Below, in pieces: positions 1-5,161 of a stretch of DNA of 6,737 bases. Position 1 is the stretch's first letter; every line of letters begins with the position of its first letter. The stretch spans positions 1 through 6,737 of the forward strand of contig JAEYOT010000621.1 of NCBI GenBank assembly GCA_023411445.1. The letters are read 5' to 3'. Under the pieces are notes generated by a model. It was not told where the DNA came from. It was given only the letters and a program-made list of their open reading frames with translations, and did not search any database. The position numbers were made by a program, and so were the translations under genes. The DNA comes from Pseudomonadota bacterium (GTDB lineage: Bacteria; Myxococcota_A; Polyangia; Polyangiales; Polyangiaceae).

Positions 1-1262
1 AGCCACAGCACCCCGGCCGTGGCGGTCGCCGCGGCGAGCAGGCCCACGCCGAGCAAGCTCACTAGCTTGCCGCCGCTGCGCGGCGTCGCCGTGCTTCCGT
101 GAGCGTCCGGCGCCCGGATGCCCTGGCTGAAGCTCTGCTCGGTCAGCGGAGCGGCGGCATCGCGCGTCGGGTCGCCGCCGAGCGCCTGGCGGCCGCTGGG
201 CGTCGACGCGGGGTAACCTCCGCTCATGGAGAAGGGGGCGGAGCCCAGCAGCGCCGAGTCCCCGCTGAGCTCGCGCGTCGGCCGCGAGTCGTCCGGGGTG
301 GGAGGACGCAAGCTCATGCGCTCCGGCTCGAGCTTGGCGGCTGCCGTCAGCGCGTCCCAAAACGCGCTCGCGTTCGGGTAGCGCTCGCGTGGGTCTACCG
401 AGAGCGCCGTCGCCAGCACAGCCTCCACCGCGTCCCCCGGATCGAAGCCGTGCGTGCGCAGGGTTGGGCGGATCAACTTGTCGGAGGCGGCGACGAATAG
501 CTGCGCTGCGTCCGTGCCGTCCAGCGCTGGGGCGCCGCGCACGGCTTCGATCAACACCAGCGCCAGCGCGAACACGTCCGTCCACGGCCCCGTGGCGCCG
601 AAGCGCCGACTGAACTGCTCGGGCGCTCCGTAGCGCGCCGTGAAGGCCTGCACGGTGCCGCCCGTCTCCTCGAAGGCGCGCGTCACGCTATCCGACTCGG
701 CCAGCACCTTGGCGATGCCGAAATCCAGCACCTTGACGGTGCGCTTGCCGGCAAGCTCCACCAAAAACAGGTTCGCGGGCTTGATGTCGCGGTGCGCGAT
801 GCCCATCTCGTGCGCCACGCCCAGCGCGCGCGCCGCGCCGTCCAGAAGCTCTAGCGCCTCACCGACGGTGCGTCCGCCAGCGTTCAGCTTCCGGCGTTCG
901 GAGAGCTCCCGGTCGAGCGGCGTGCCCTCCAGCCACTCCAGCACCAGGTAGGGCGTCCAGATCTTGCTGGGTGAGACCACCGCGCCGACGTCTAGCGCCT
1001 GCACCACGCCAGTGGTCGCGCGCGAGAGCTGCAACAGTAGGCGCCCCTCCGCCACCAAGCTGTCTCGGAAGCGATCGCGATCGCCGCCCTGTAGCTCTTT
1101 GGGCAGCTTGAGGCATTTCAGCGCCACCTTCTCCTCGAAGCCGAGGTGGTGCGCTTGGTACACGATGCCGAAGCCGCCGTGGCCCACGACCCGGTCGACG
1201 CGGTACTTACCGTCGACTGTCGCGCCGACCCATCCGAATGGGTCTTCTTGGGCCATGCTCAT
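1..1262 (-). CDS. Membrane-anchored Ser/Thr protein kinase (partial, C-terminus off the left edge)
   Basis: Hanks-type kinase that transfers phosphate from ATP to Ser/Thr of target proteins. I translated the minus strand directly; 420 codons are open to the window edge. The domain spans about residues 20-308. It has the glycine loop GHGGFGIV (27-34), the VALK lysine K49, a likely helix-C glutamate E72, the catalytic loop HRDIKPAN (157-164, base D159), DFG (180-182), the APE motif (213-215) and a subdomain XI arginine (R294). All catalytic residues are present, so it should be active. Residues 309-398 form a Ser/Pro/Gly/Ala-rich linker. Residues 400-420 are hydrophobic (Leu/Ala/Gly/Val) and look like a single transmembrane helix, so the missing C-terminus is probably periplasmic and may be a sensor. 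The ATG at 1262 is used; a second in-frame ATG lies at 1256, and neither has a Shine-Dalgarno. Such kinases are abundant in Myxococcota. The ligand and targets cannot be told. Confidence 0.93.
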   Translation of the reverse strand, partial: MSMAQEDPFGWVGATVDGKYRVDRVVGHGGFGIVYQAHHLGFEEKVALKCLKLPKELQGGDRDRFRDSLVAEGRLLLQLSRATTGVVQALDVGAVVSPSKIWTPYLVLEWLEGTPLDRELSERRKLNAGGRTVGEALELLDGAARALGVAHEMGIAHRDIKPANLFLVELAGKRTVKVLDFGIAKVLAESDSVTRAFEETGGTVQAFTARYGAPEQFSRRFGATGPWTDVFALALVLIEAVRGAPALDGTDAAQLFVAASDKLIRPTLRTHGFDPGDAVEAVLATALSVDPRERYPNASAFWDALTAAAKLEPERMSLRPPTPDDSRPTRELSGDSALLGSAPFSMSGGYPASTPSGRQALGGDPTRDAAAPLTEQSFSQGIRAPDAHGSTATPRSGGKLVSLLGVGLLAAATATAGVLW

Positions 1263-1334
1263 CGGGAGGAGCAAAACACATTGTAGCGGGTGGGGCCATT
1301 CCCGGCCCTCGGGATGCTATGGTGGTGCGGCTGA
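1263..1334. promoter_or_regulatory. Divergent spacer between the kinase and ferredoxin genes, with a weak minus-strand -10
   Basis: This 72-base gap must hold the start signals for both genes. On the minus strand TACAAT (1280-1285) matches a sigma-70 -10 box in 5 of 6 positions, but no recognisable -35 lies upstream. If used, it would give the kinase mRNA a leader of only about 11 bases. A short inverted repeat, GGGCC (1293-1297) and GGCCC (1304-1308) around a six-base loop, lies in the centre. On the plus strand ATG-CTA-TGG-TGG-TGC-GGC-TGA (1314-1334) ends directly against the ferredoxin ATG. All of these assignments are tentative. Confidence 0.25.
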
Positions 1335-1640
1335 ATGGCTACGATCGTGTTTGCCGCCAATCGCTTCGGTGCAGAGAAGCGCGTCGAGGCGCCCGAGGGC
1401 GGTGAGCTCGTCGACATCTGCGATCTCTATTTCGCCCCCATCCCGTTTTCGTGTCGCTCCGCCAGCTGCGGCACGTGTCAGGTCGAGGTGCTCGAGGGAG
1501 AAGAGCTGCTGGAGCCGCAGAACGACGCCGAGCGGGAGCTCTTACCCTTGCTGGGCGGCAAGGGCCGGCTGGCATGTCAGGCTCGCGTGCGCCCGAACGT
1601 GGAAGGCGTGATCAAGCTGCGCAGCGTGCTGGCACCTTGA
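1335..1640 (+). CDS. Plant-type [2Fe-2S] ferredoxin
   Basis: A 101-residue soluble electron carrier with one [2Fe-2S] cluster, expected in the cytoplasm. The cluster ligands are C40, C45 and C48 (C-x4-C-x2-C in CRSASCGTC) and C81, 32 residues further on, within GRLACQ. This is the classic fer2 arrangement, and the length is normal for a stand-alone ferredoxin. An extra cysteine, C29, is probably not a ligand. The ATG at 1335 is the first start after an in-frame TGA at 1332-1334. Only a weak GGTGG-like ribosome site precedes it. There is no reductase, P450 or oxygenase beside it, so its redox partner is unknown. It diverges from the kinase gene and converges on the hydrolase gene, so it is probably monocistronic. 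It is not an Isc-type adrenodoxin by context, since no isc/hsc genes are nearby. Confidence 0.93.
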   Translation: MATIVFAANRFGAEKRVEAPEGGELVDICDLYFAPIPFSCRSASCGTCQVEVLEGEELLEPQNDAERELLPLLGGKGRLACQARVRPNVEGVIKLRSVLAP

Positions 1641-1653
1641 GCGTCGTCAACCG

Positions 1654-1669
1654 GCGCGTCTAGCCGCGC
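1654..1669. terminator. GC hairpin at the convergent gene ends (possible shared terminator)
   Basis: The ferredoxin stop (1638-1640) and the hydrolase stop (1660-1662, minus strand) are only 19 bases apart. GCGCG (1654-1658) and CGCGC (1665-1669) form a five-base stem around a six-base loop that overlaps the hydrolase stop codon. No T-tract is present on either side, so intrinsic termination would be weak. The call rests mainly on position. Confidence 0.2.
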
Positions 1670-2517
1670 GGGCTCATGGCGAGGTCACACACCAAGCCGT
1701 AGTGATCGGATGGCCATACCGGACCCTCGCTACCCGGGACGCTGTGATCGAAGGCGCGCCGCACGTTGTACGGCTCTCCGCGCTTCTGCCGATCCGGTCC
1801 GCGCACGAAGATGTAGTCGATGCGGCGGTTCGGCTCGCCGCTCTTGAGCGCGTAGGCGTTGTCCCGCGCGTAGGTGTAGCCCGGGCCAGCTGGCTCGGCG
1901 TAGTCCCACACGTCCGCGAAATACAAGCTCCGCCCGTCGATGACGTGCTGCCCCTTGAGGTAGCGAATCTCGTCGGACTGCGGGTCGGCGTTGAAGTCAC
2001 CCATCAGCAGCGGGGGCAAAAAGTCAGCCTCCACCGGCGCCAGCACGAAGATGCGCTCGGCCAGGTACTGCACCTGCTTCACCCGCACCGAGCCGTGGTG
2101 CAGCTTCCAGTTCAGGTGCGTGACGAACACCGGCTGACGGCCCCAAGGTGTCTCCAGCAGGGTATAGAGGAGCGAGCGCGTCTCGCCGCTGTCCGCGCCG
2201 GGCAGGCGGAAGGTGCGAGAGTCCAGGATGGGGTAGCGCGTGAGCAGCGCGTTGCCGAACTTGAGGCCGCCCGCGTAGTCGGCTGCCACGCCATAGGCGA
2301 TGCGGTAGCCCAGTCCCTCGGCGATCTCGCTGGCCTGGTCGTTGCTTGGCGCCGGCTCTGGGGGGCTCTTCTCGTCCGGGATCATCCGTAGCACTTCTTG
2401 CAGCCCGACGATGTCGGGTGAGAGCTCGACCAGCTCTCGACGGATGAGCGCGAGACGCTCCTGCCAGGGCCCGGATTTGTTCCAGATGTTGAGTGTGGCG
2501 ACGCGCTCGGTTTCCAA
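1660..2517 (-). CDS. Endonuclease/exonuclease/phosphatase (EEP) family metal-dependent hydrolase
   Basis: A 285-residue protein that is a single EEP (DNase I-like) fold. The family cleaves phosphodiester or phosphomonoester bonds using Mg2+ or a similar metal. Visible active-site motifs, in order: N10 in TLNIWN, the metal-binding glutamate E41 in GLQEV, GN at 88-89, H134 in VTHLN, D174 and N176 in GDFNAD, D234 in RRIDYIF, and the catalytic SDH at 270-272. All key residues are intact. There is no signal peptide or membrane segment, so it is probably cytoplasmic. The substrate cannot be told: nucleic acid, inositol phosphate, sphingomyelin-like lipids and nucleotide phosphates all occur in the family. 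The start is TTG at 2517. An in-frame TAG lies at 2578-2580, with no ATG or GTG between it and the first motif, and GGAG sits about 10 bases upstream. It is divergent from the ROK kinase gene. Confidence 0.9.
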   Translation of the reverse strand: METERVATLNIWNKSGPWQERLALIRRELVELSPDIVGLQEVLRMIPDEKSPPEPAPSNDQASEIAEGLGYRIAYGVAADYAGGLKFGNALLTRYPILDSRTFRLPGADSGETRSLLYTLLETPWGRQPVFVTHLNWKLHHGSVRVKQVQYLAERIFVLAPVEADFLPPLLMGDFNADPQSDEIRYLKGQHVIDGRSLYFADVWDYAEPAGPGYTYARDNAYALKSGEPNRRIDYIFVRGPDRQKRGEPYNVRRAFDHSVPGSEGPVWPSDHYGLVCDLAMSPRG

Positions 2518-2574
2518 TCTCGTGGGTCTCCGTCGCCAGGTGTGGGTTGGCCCCGCGTCCTGGGTAAGCTCATC

Positions 2575-2580
2575 ATTCTA
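2575..2580 (-). promoter_or_regulatory. Candidate -10 box for the EEP hydrolase gene
   Basis: Read on the minus strand this is TAGAAT, five of six matches to TATAAT, about 58 bases upstream of the TTG start. The -35 position (about 2597-2603) has only a poor GCTTGT/GGCTTG match. That -35 would fall inside the plus-strand promoter candidate, so the two divergent promoters would overlap. The evidence is sequence resemblance only. Confidence 0.25.
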
Positions 2581-2588
2581 TCACAAGC

Positions 2589-2616
2589 TTGACCGCACAA
2601 GCCGCTCGTTTAGGCT
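2589..2616 (+). promoter_or_regulatory. Candidate sigma-70 promoter for the ROK kinase operon
   Basis: TTGACC (2589-2594) matches the -35 consensus in five of six bases. It is followed, after a 16-base spacer, by a weak -10, TAGGCT (2611-2616). Transcription from here would give a leader of roughly 65 bases before the ROK kinase ATG. The rest of the 171-base divergent spacer (2518-2688) shows no hairpin or riboswitch-like structure that I could recognise. Confidence 0.3.
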
Positions 2617-2688
2617 CGGTTTCCTGGTTCGCGCAGCCCTCCCCGCACGGCGCGCGCTCTTGGGAAAGTCTGGCGTAAGAAGCTCAAC

Positions 2689-3570
2689 ATGCTCATCGGA
2701 GTCGATTTCGGAGGCACCGCCGTCAAGGCGGGCATCGTCGAAGGTGGCGAGGTCGTCAGAAGCACGTCGACCGCGACGCGGCTCGACGCGGGCGCCAAGG
2801 ACGTGCTCGATTCGATCGCCAACACGGTGCTCGCGCTGACGCCGAAGCCCGAAGCGGTAGGCGTCGCCATCCCGGGTGAGGTCAACGCGGACGGGCGCTG
2901 CTGGCGGCTCGCCAACGTGCCGGGCTTCGAAGGTGTAGCGATCGGTGAGGAGCTGTCCAAGCGCCTCGCGTGCCCGATCGCCGTGGAGAACGACGCCACC
3001 ACCGCGGCGCTCGGCGAGCAGCTCTACGGGCACGGACGTGACAACCCGAGCTTCTTGATGGTGACGCTCGGTACCGGCATCGGCGGAGGTCTCGTGCTGG
3101 GGCACCAGCTCTACCCAGGCTCGAACGGCTTCGCCGCGGAGATCGGCCACAACAACGTGGACTCCTCGCCGGATGCGCCGCTCTGCGCCTGCGGGCAGCG
3201 TGGCTGCATCGAGGCCTTCGCGGGCACCAAGGCGCTGCTCCGCCGCTTCGCGGAGCTGGGCGGGCACGCCACGGAGGTCCTTCCCATCTCGGTCAGCGCT
3301 CGCAAGGGCGAGCTGGCCGGCAAGAAGACGTTCGAGATGATGGGCCTGGCGTTAGGGCGCGGGCTGGCGATGATCCAAAACGTGCTGGATCTGAACGCCA
3401 TCGTCTTCTCAGGCGGCGTCTCGGCCTCGTTCGACTTGATCGAGCCGCACATCCGCACGGCGCTCCGCGCCTCCGTCTTCGGTGCGCCCGTGGGCGACGT
3501 GCCGCTGCTCGTGAGCGAGCTCGGTGAGCGCGCAGGCGTGATCGGCGCCGCGCACTTGACGACCTTGTGA
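2689..3570 (+). CDS. ROK-family sugar kinase (probable glucokinase)
   Basis: A 293-residue cytoplasmic kinase that should phosphorylate a hexose at C6 with ATP. Visible features are the N-terminal phosphate loop DFGGT (6-10), the catalytic aspartate D102 in VENDATTAALGE, the second phosphate motif GTGIGGG (128-134), and the ROK signature. In the signature, the sugar-binding E151 and H154 of EIGH are followed by the zinc ligands C166, C168 and C173 in CACGQRGC, then E175. There is no N-terminal helix-turn-helix, so it is an enzyme and not a NagC/Mlc/XylR-type repressor. Length is normal for the enzyme branch. The ATG at 2689 has a partial ribosome site, AAGAAG (2677-2682). Substrate choice (glucose, fructose, N-acetylhexosamine) cannot be fixed by motif alone. 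Glucose is favoured by the ENDA/EIGH pattern and the downstream glycogen phosphorylase. It is the first gene of a probable two-gene operon with the oxidoreductase. Confidence 0.92.
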   Translation: MLIGVDFGGTAVKAGIVEGGEVVRSTSTATRLDAGAKDVLDSIANTVLALTPKPEAVGVAIPGEVNADGRCWRLANVPGFEGVAIGEELSKRLACPIAVENDATTAALGEQLYGHGRDNPSFLMVTLGTGIGGGLVLGHQLYPGSNGFAAEIGHNNVDSSPDAPLCACGQRGCIEAFAGTKALLRRFAELGGHATEVLPISVSARKGELAGKKTFEMMGLALGRGLAMIQNVLDLNAIVFSGGVSASFDLIEPHIRTALRASVFGAPVGDVPLLVSELGERAGVIGAAHLTTL

Positions 3571-3592
3571 GCGGCGACGAAAAAGAGGTCCG

Positions 3593-4576
3593 ATGAGAGC
3601 GGTAGTCTGCACGGCCACGGGCGGACCCGAGGTGCTCGCGGTGAGCGAGCTGCCGGACCTCAGCCCCGGGCAGCGCGAGGTGCTGATCGACGTGCGCGCC
3701 ACCGCGCTCAACCGGGCTGATCTGCTCCAGCGCCGGGGGCTGTACCCGCCTCCGCCCGGCGTGAGCGAGCTGTTGGGCTTGGAGTGCAGCGGCGTGGTGG
3801 CGCAGCTGGGCGTCGGCGCCTCCCGCTTCCCCGTCGGAGCGCGCGTCATGGCGCTGCTGGGCGGCGGCGGTTACGCCGAGCAAGTCGTGGTGCACGAGGA
3901 GCTGCTCCTACCGGTGCCGGAGCGGCTTTCCTTCGAAGAAGCGGCAGCCGTGCCGGAGGGGTTCTTGACCGCCAGCGAGGCGCTGCTCACGGAGGCGGAG
4001 CTGAGCCCGGGCCAGAGTGTGCTGGTGACGGCGGCGGCCAGCGGCGTCGGCAGCGCTGCGGTGCAGATCGCGGCAGAGCGCGGTGGCTTCGTCATCGGGA
4101 GCGCCAGCGAGGGCAAGCTTCGGGCTGTGGCCGAGCTGGGCGCGGATGTCACGTTGGCGCGCGACCGCGAGGATTTCGTGGAGGCGCTGCTCTGCTGCAC
4201 CCATGGCCGGGGCGTGGACGCGATCGTGGACTTCATCGGTGGGAGCGCGCTCGCGCGCCACCAGCAGTGCCTGGCGCCGGGCGGTAGGCTCGTGCTCGTG
4301 GGGCTCCTGGGAGGCGCTAGTGCCTCGCTGGATTTGTCCCGCATCTTGATGAAGCGTCAGCGCATCTGCGGCCTGGTCATGCGCTCGCGCAGCTTGGACG
4401 AGAAGATCGCGCTTACGGCCCAGTTCGAGCGAGAGCTGCTGCCGGCGCTCGCCTCGGGTGCACTGATGCCACGGCTGGATCGCGTGTTTTCCCTGGCGGA
4501 AGTGGCGGATGCCCACCGCTACATGGAGCAAAACCGCAACACGGGCAAAATCGTGCTGAGCCTGGCACAGCGCTAA
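3593..4576 (+). CDS. PIG3-type NAD(P)H quinone oxidoreductase (MDR superfamily)
   Basis: A 327-residue cytoplasmic enzyme of the zinc-free quinone reductase branch of the medium-chain dehydrogenase/reductase superfamily. It should move electrons from NAD(P)H to quinones. The N-terminal GroES-like domain carries the PIG3 hallmark ALNRADLLQRRGLYPPPPG (38-56). A Rossmann domain follows, with ASGVG (149-153) as the nucleotide-binding turn and DFIGGS (213-218) after the beta-alpha units. The C-terminus has the family-typical AHRYMEQNRNTGKIVL (307-322). Length fits the family, and no structural zinc lobe is visible. A good ribosome site, AAGAGG (3583-3588), lies four bases before the ATG. The start is 22 bases after the ROK kinase stop, with no terminator between, so the two genes are probably co-transcribed. 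The physiological acceptor is unknown; related enzymes also reduce other alpha,beta-unsaturated carbonyls. Confidence 0.93.
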   Translation: MRAVVCTATGGPEVLAVSELPDLSPGQREVLIDVRATALNRADLLQRRGLYPPPPGVSELLGLECSGVVAQLGVGASRFPVGARVMALLGGGGYAEQVVVHEELLLPVPERLSFEEAAAVPEGFLTASEALLTEAELSPGQSVLVTAAASGVGSAAVQIAAERGGFVIGSASEGKLRAVAELGADVTLARDREDFVEALLCCTHGRGVDAIVDFIGGSALARHQQCLAPGGRLVLVGLLGGASASLDLSRILMKRQRICGLVMRSRSLDEKIALTAQFERELLPALASGALMPRLDRVFSLAEVADAHRYMEQNRNTGKIVLSLAQR

Positions 4577-4592
4577 ATCCGCTACTGGCGTC

Positions 4593-4608
4593 ACGCGGCG
4601 TTTCGCGT
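4593..4608 (+). other. Small hairpin between the oxidoreductase and PHA-type genes
   Basis: ACGCG (4593-4597) and CGCGT (4604-4608) pair around the six-base loop GCGTTT. It lies in the 51-base gap after the oxidoreductase stop. There is no T-run, only TTAAG-like sequence, so it may attenuate or process the transcript, or do nothing. Whether the PHA-type gene belongs to the upstream operon depends on this gap. Confidence 0.15.
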
Positions 4609-4627
4609 TAAGCACGCCTCAATCGCC

Positions 4628-4936
4628 ATGAAGCACTCGGTTTCTCACGATCTCGGACAAGAGCGCGCCAAGAAGGTGACCGAATCGGCGCTCACCTCCT
4701 ACGCCGAGAAGTTCGCCAAGTACTCGCCGAAGACGACTTGGACTGGACCGAACAAGGCGCAGATCTCGTTCAGCGTGAAGGGGATGACGCTCAACGGCGC
4801 CGTCGAGATCAAGGACAAGACCATCGACATGGAGCTGGACGTTCCGTTCTTGCTCCGCCCCTTTCAGGGCCAGGCCATCTCCGTGATCGAAGGCGAGATC
4901 AAAGAGTGGCTCGCCAAAGAGAAGGCGAACGGTTGA
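4628..4936 (+). CDS. PHA_gran_rgn-type (polyhydroxyalkanoic acid system) small protein
   Basis: A 102-residue soluble, charged protein. Its layout matches the polyhydroxyalkanoic-acid-system family, found near PHA synthase and granule genes in many proteobacteria. An N-terminal HDLGQERAKK-like helix (7-16) is followed by an amphipathic helix to about 31. Beta strands come next, including a W-x-G turn (W38-G40), KGMTLNGAVEIKD (51-63) and a DMELDVPFLLRPFQG block (67-81). A C-terminal helix ends it. The family has no known catalytic activity and a granule-associated or polymer-length role is only presumed. No phaC, phasin or depolymerase gene is visible here, so the link to PHA rests on family resemblance. 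The ATG at 4628 has no clear ribosome site, and no better start fits. It may be the last gene of the ROK-oxidoreductase transcript or stand alone. An antibody or fold search could show a wider SRPBCC-like or unrelated role. Confidence 0.75.
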   Translation: MKHSVSHDLGQERAKKVTESALTSYAEKFAKYSPKTTWTGPNKAQISFSVKGMTLNGAVEIKDKTIDMELDVPFLLRPFQGQAISVIEGEIKEWLAKEKANG

Positions 4937-4947
4937 GCGGCGCCGGG

Positions 4948-4962
4948 CTCGGCTGAGCCGAG
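4948..4962 (+). terminator. Hairpin 11 bases after the PHA-type gene (weak terminator candidate)
   Basis: CTCGGC (4948-4953) and GCCGAG (4957-4962) form a perfect six-base GC-rich stem with a TGA loop, directly behind the stop codon at 4934-4936. Downstream sequence is TCGGGGTTGAC, without a T-tract, so it is not a canonical intrinsic terminator. Its position at the end of a gene run supports a role in 3'-end formation. Confidence 0.35.
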
Positions 4963-5148
4963 TCGGGGTTGACAGCGAACGCGAGTGACGTCAGCGGGCA
5001 GGGACCCGCGAGGGTTGTGCTGCGTGTAAAGCTGAATCGCGGGCTATCAGCACTGATGTAAGTGCAGGTGGCCTTCGATCACGAACGCGCGTGAAACCGC
5101 GGGGAAATGCGCTGCCTGGTAGACCACTTTACTACTAGTGGAATTGCC
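4963..5148 (+). promoter_or_regulatory. Upstream regulatory region of glycogen phosphorylase
   Basis: This non-coding stretch holds several signals but no clear complete promoter. TTGACA (4969-4974) is a perfect -35 hexamer, yet no -10 lies 15-19 bases further on. TGACGTCA (4986-4993) is a perfect eight-base palindrome that could be an operator half or whole site. Overlapping inverted repeats occur at ATCAG/CTGAT (5046-5057) and GCACT/AGTGC (5050-5065). A third, CCACT (5124-5128) with AGTGG (5137-5141), has an eight-base AT-rich loop and stands just before the ribosome site. Which of these work is unknown. Confidence 0.3.
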
Positions 5149-5154
5149 AGGAGG
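5149..5154 (+). promoter_or_regulatory. Strong ribosome binding site that sets the glgP start
   Basis: AGGAGG is a perfect Shine-Dalgarno core and stands seven bases before TTG at 5162. It decides between that TTG and the later in-frame GTG at 5198, which has no such site. It is the best ribosome site in the window. Confidence 0.8.
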
Positions 5155-5161
5155 CCAGTCG

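Noticed and set aside
99..1116. Plus- and minus-strand open frames within the kinase region
   Set aside because: The real reading frame is the minus-strand kinase, shown by a complete ordered set of kinase motifs. The other frames give Arg/Ala/Ser-rich translations without motifs.
964..1611. 215-codon plus-strand frame spanning the kinase start, spacer and most of the ferredoxin gene
   Set aside because: It overlaps two well-supported genes in other frames, and its translation is Ser/Arg/Pro-rich without any motif.
1702..2391. 229-codon plus-strand frame
   Set aside because: It is antisense to the EEP hydrolase, which keeps all metal and catalytic residues. The product is Val/Arg/Gly-rich with no family match.
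2581..3267. 228-codon minus-strand frame covering the divergent spacer and the ROK gene
   Set aside because: It is antisense to intact ROK motifs and has an Arg/Ala/Glu-rich composition typical of shadow frames.
2689..3570. ROK transcriptional repressor instead of kinase
   Set aside because: There is no N-terminal helix-turn-helix; the protein begins directly with the DFGGT phosphate loop and has the enzyme-branch length.
3908..4615. 235-codon minus-strand frame
   Set aside because: It is antisense to the quinone oxidoreductase and low in complexity; the plus strand carries clear PIG3 motifs.
4969..4997. Complete sigma-70 promoter at TTGACA
   Set aside because: The -35 is perfect, but with spacers of 15-19 bases the -10 positions read GTCAGC to GCGGGC, with no resemblance to TATAAT. 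It is kept only as an orphan hexamer.
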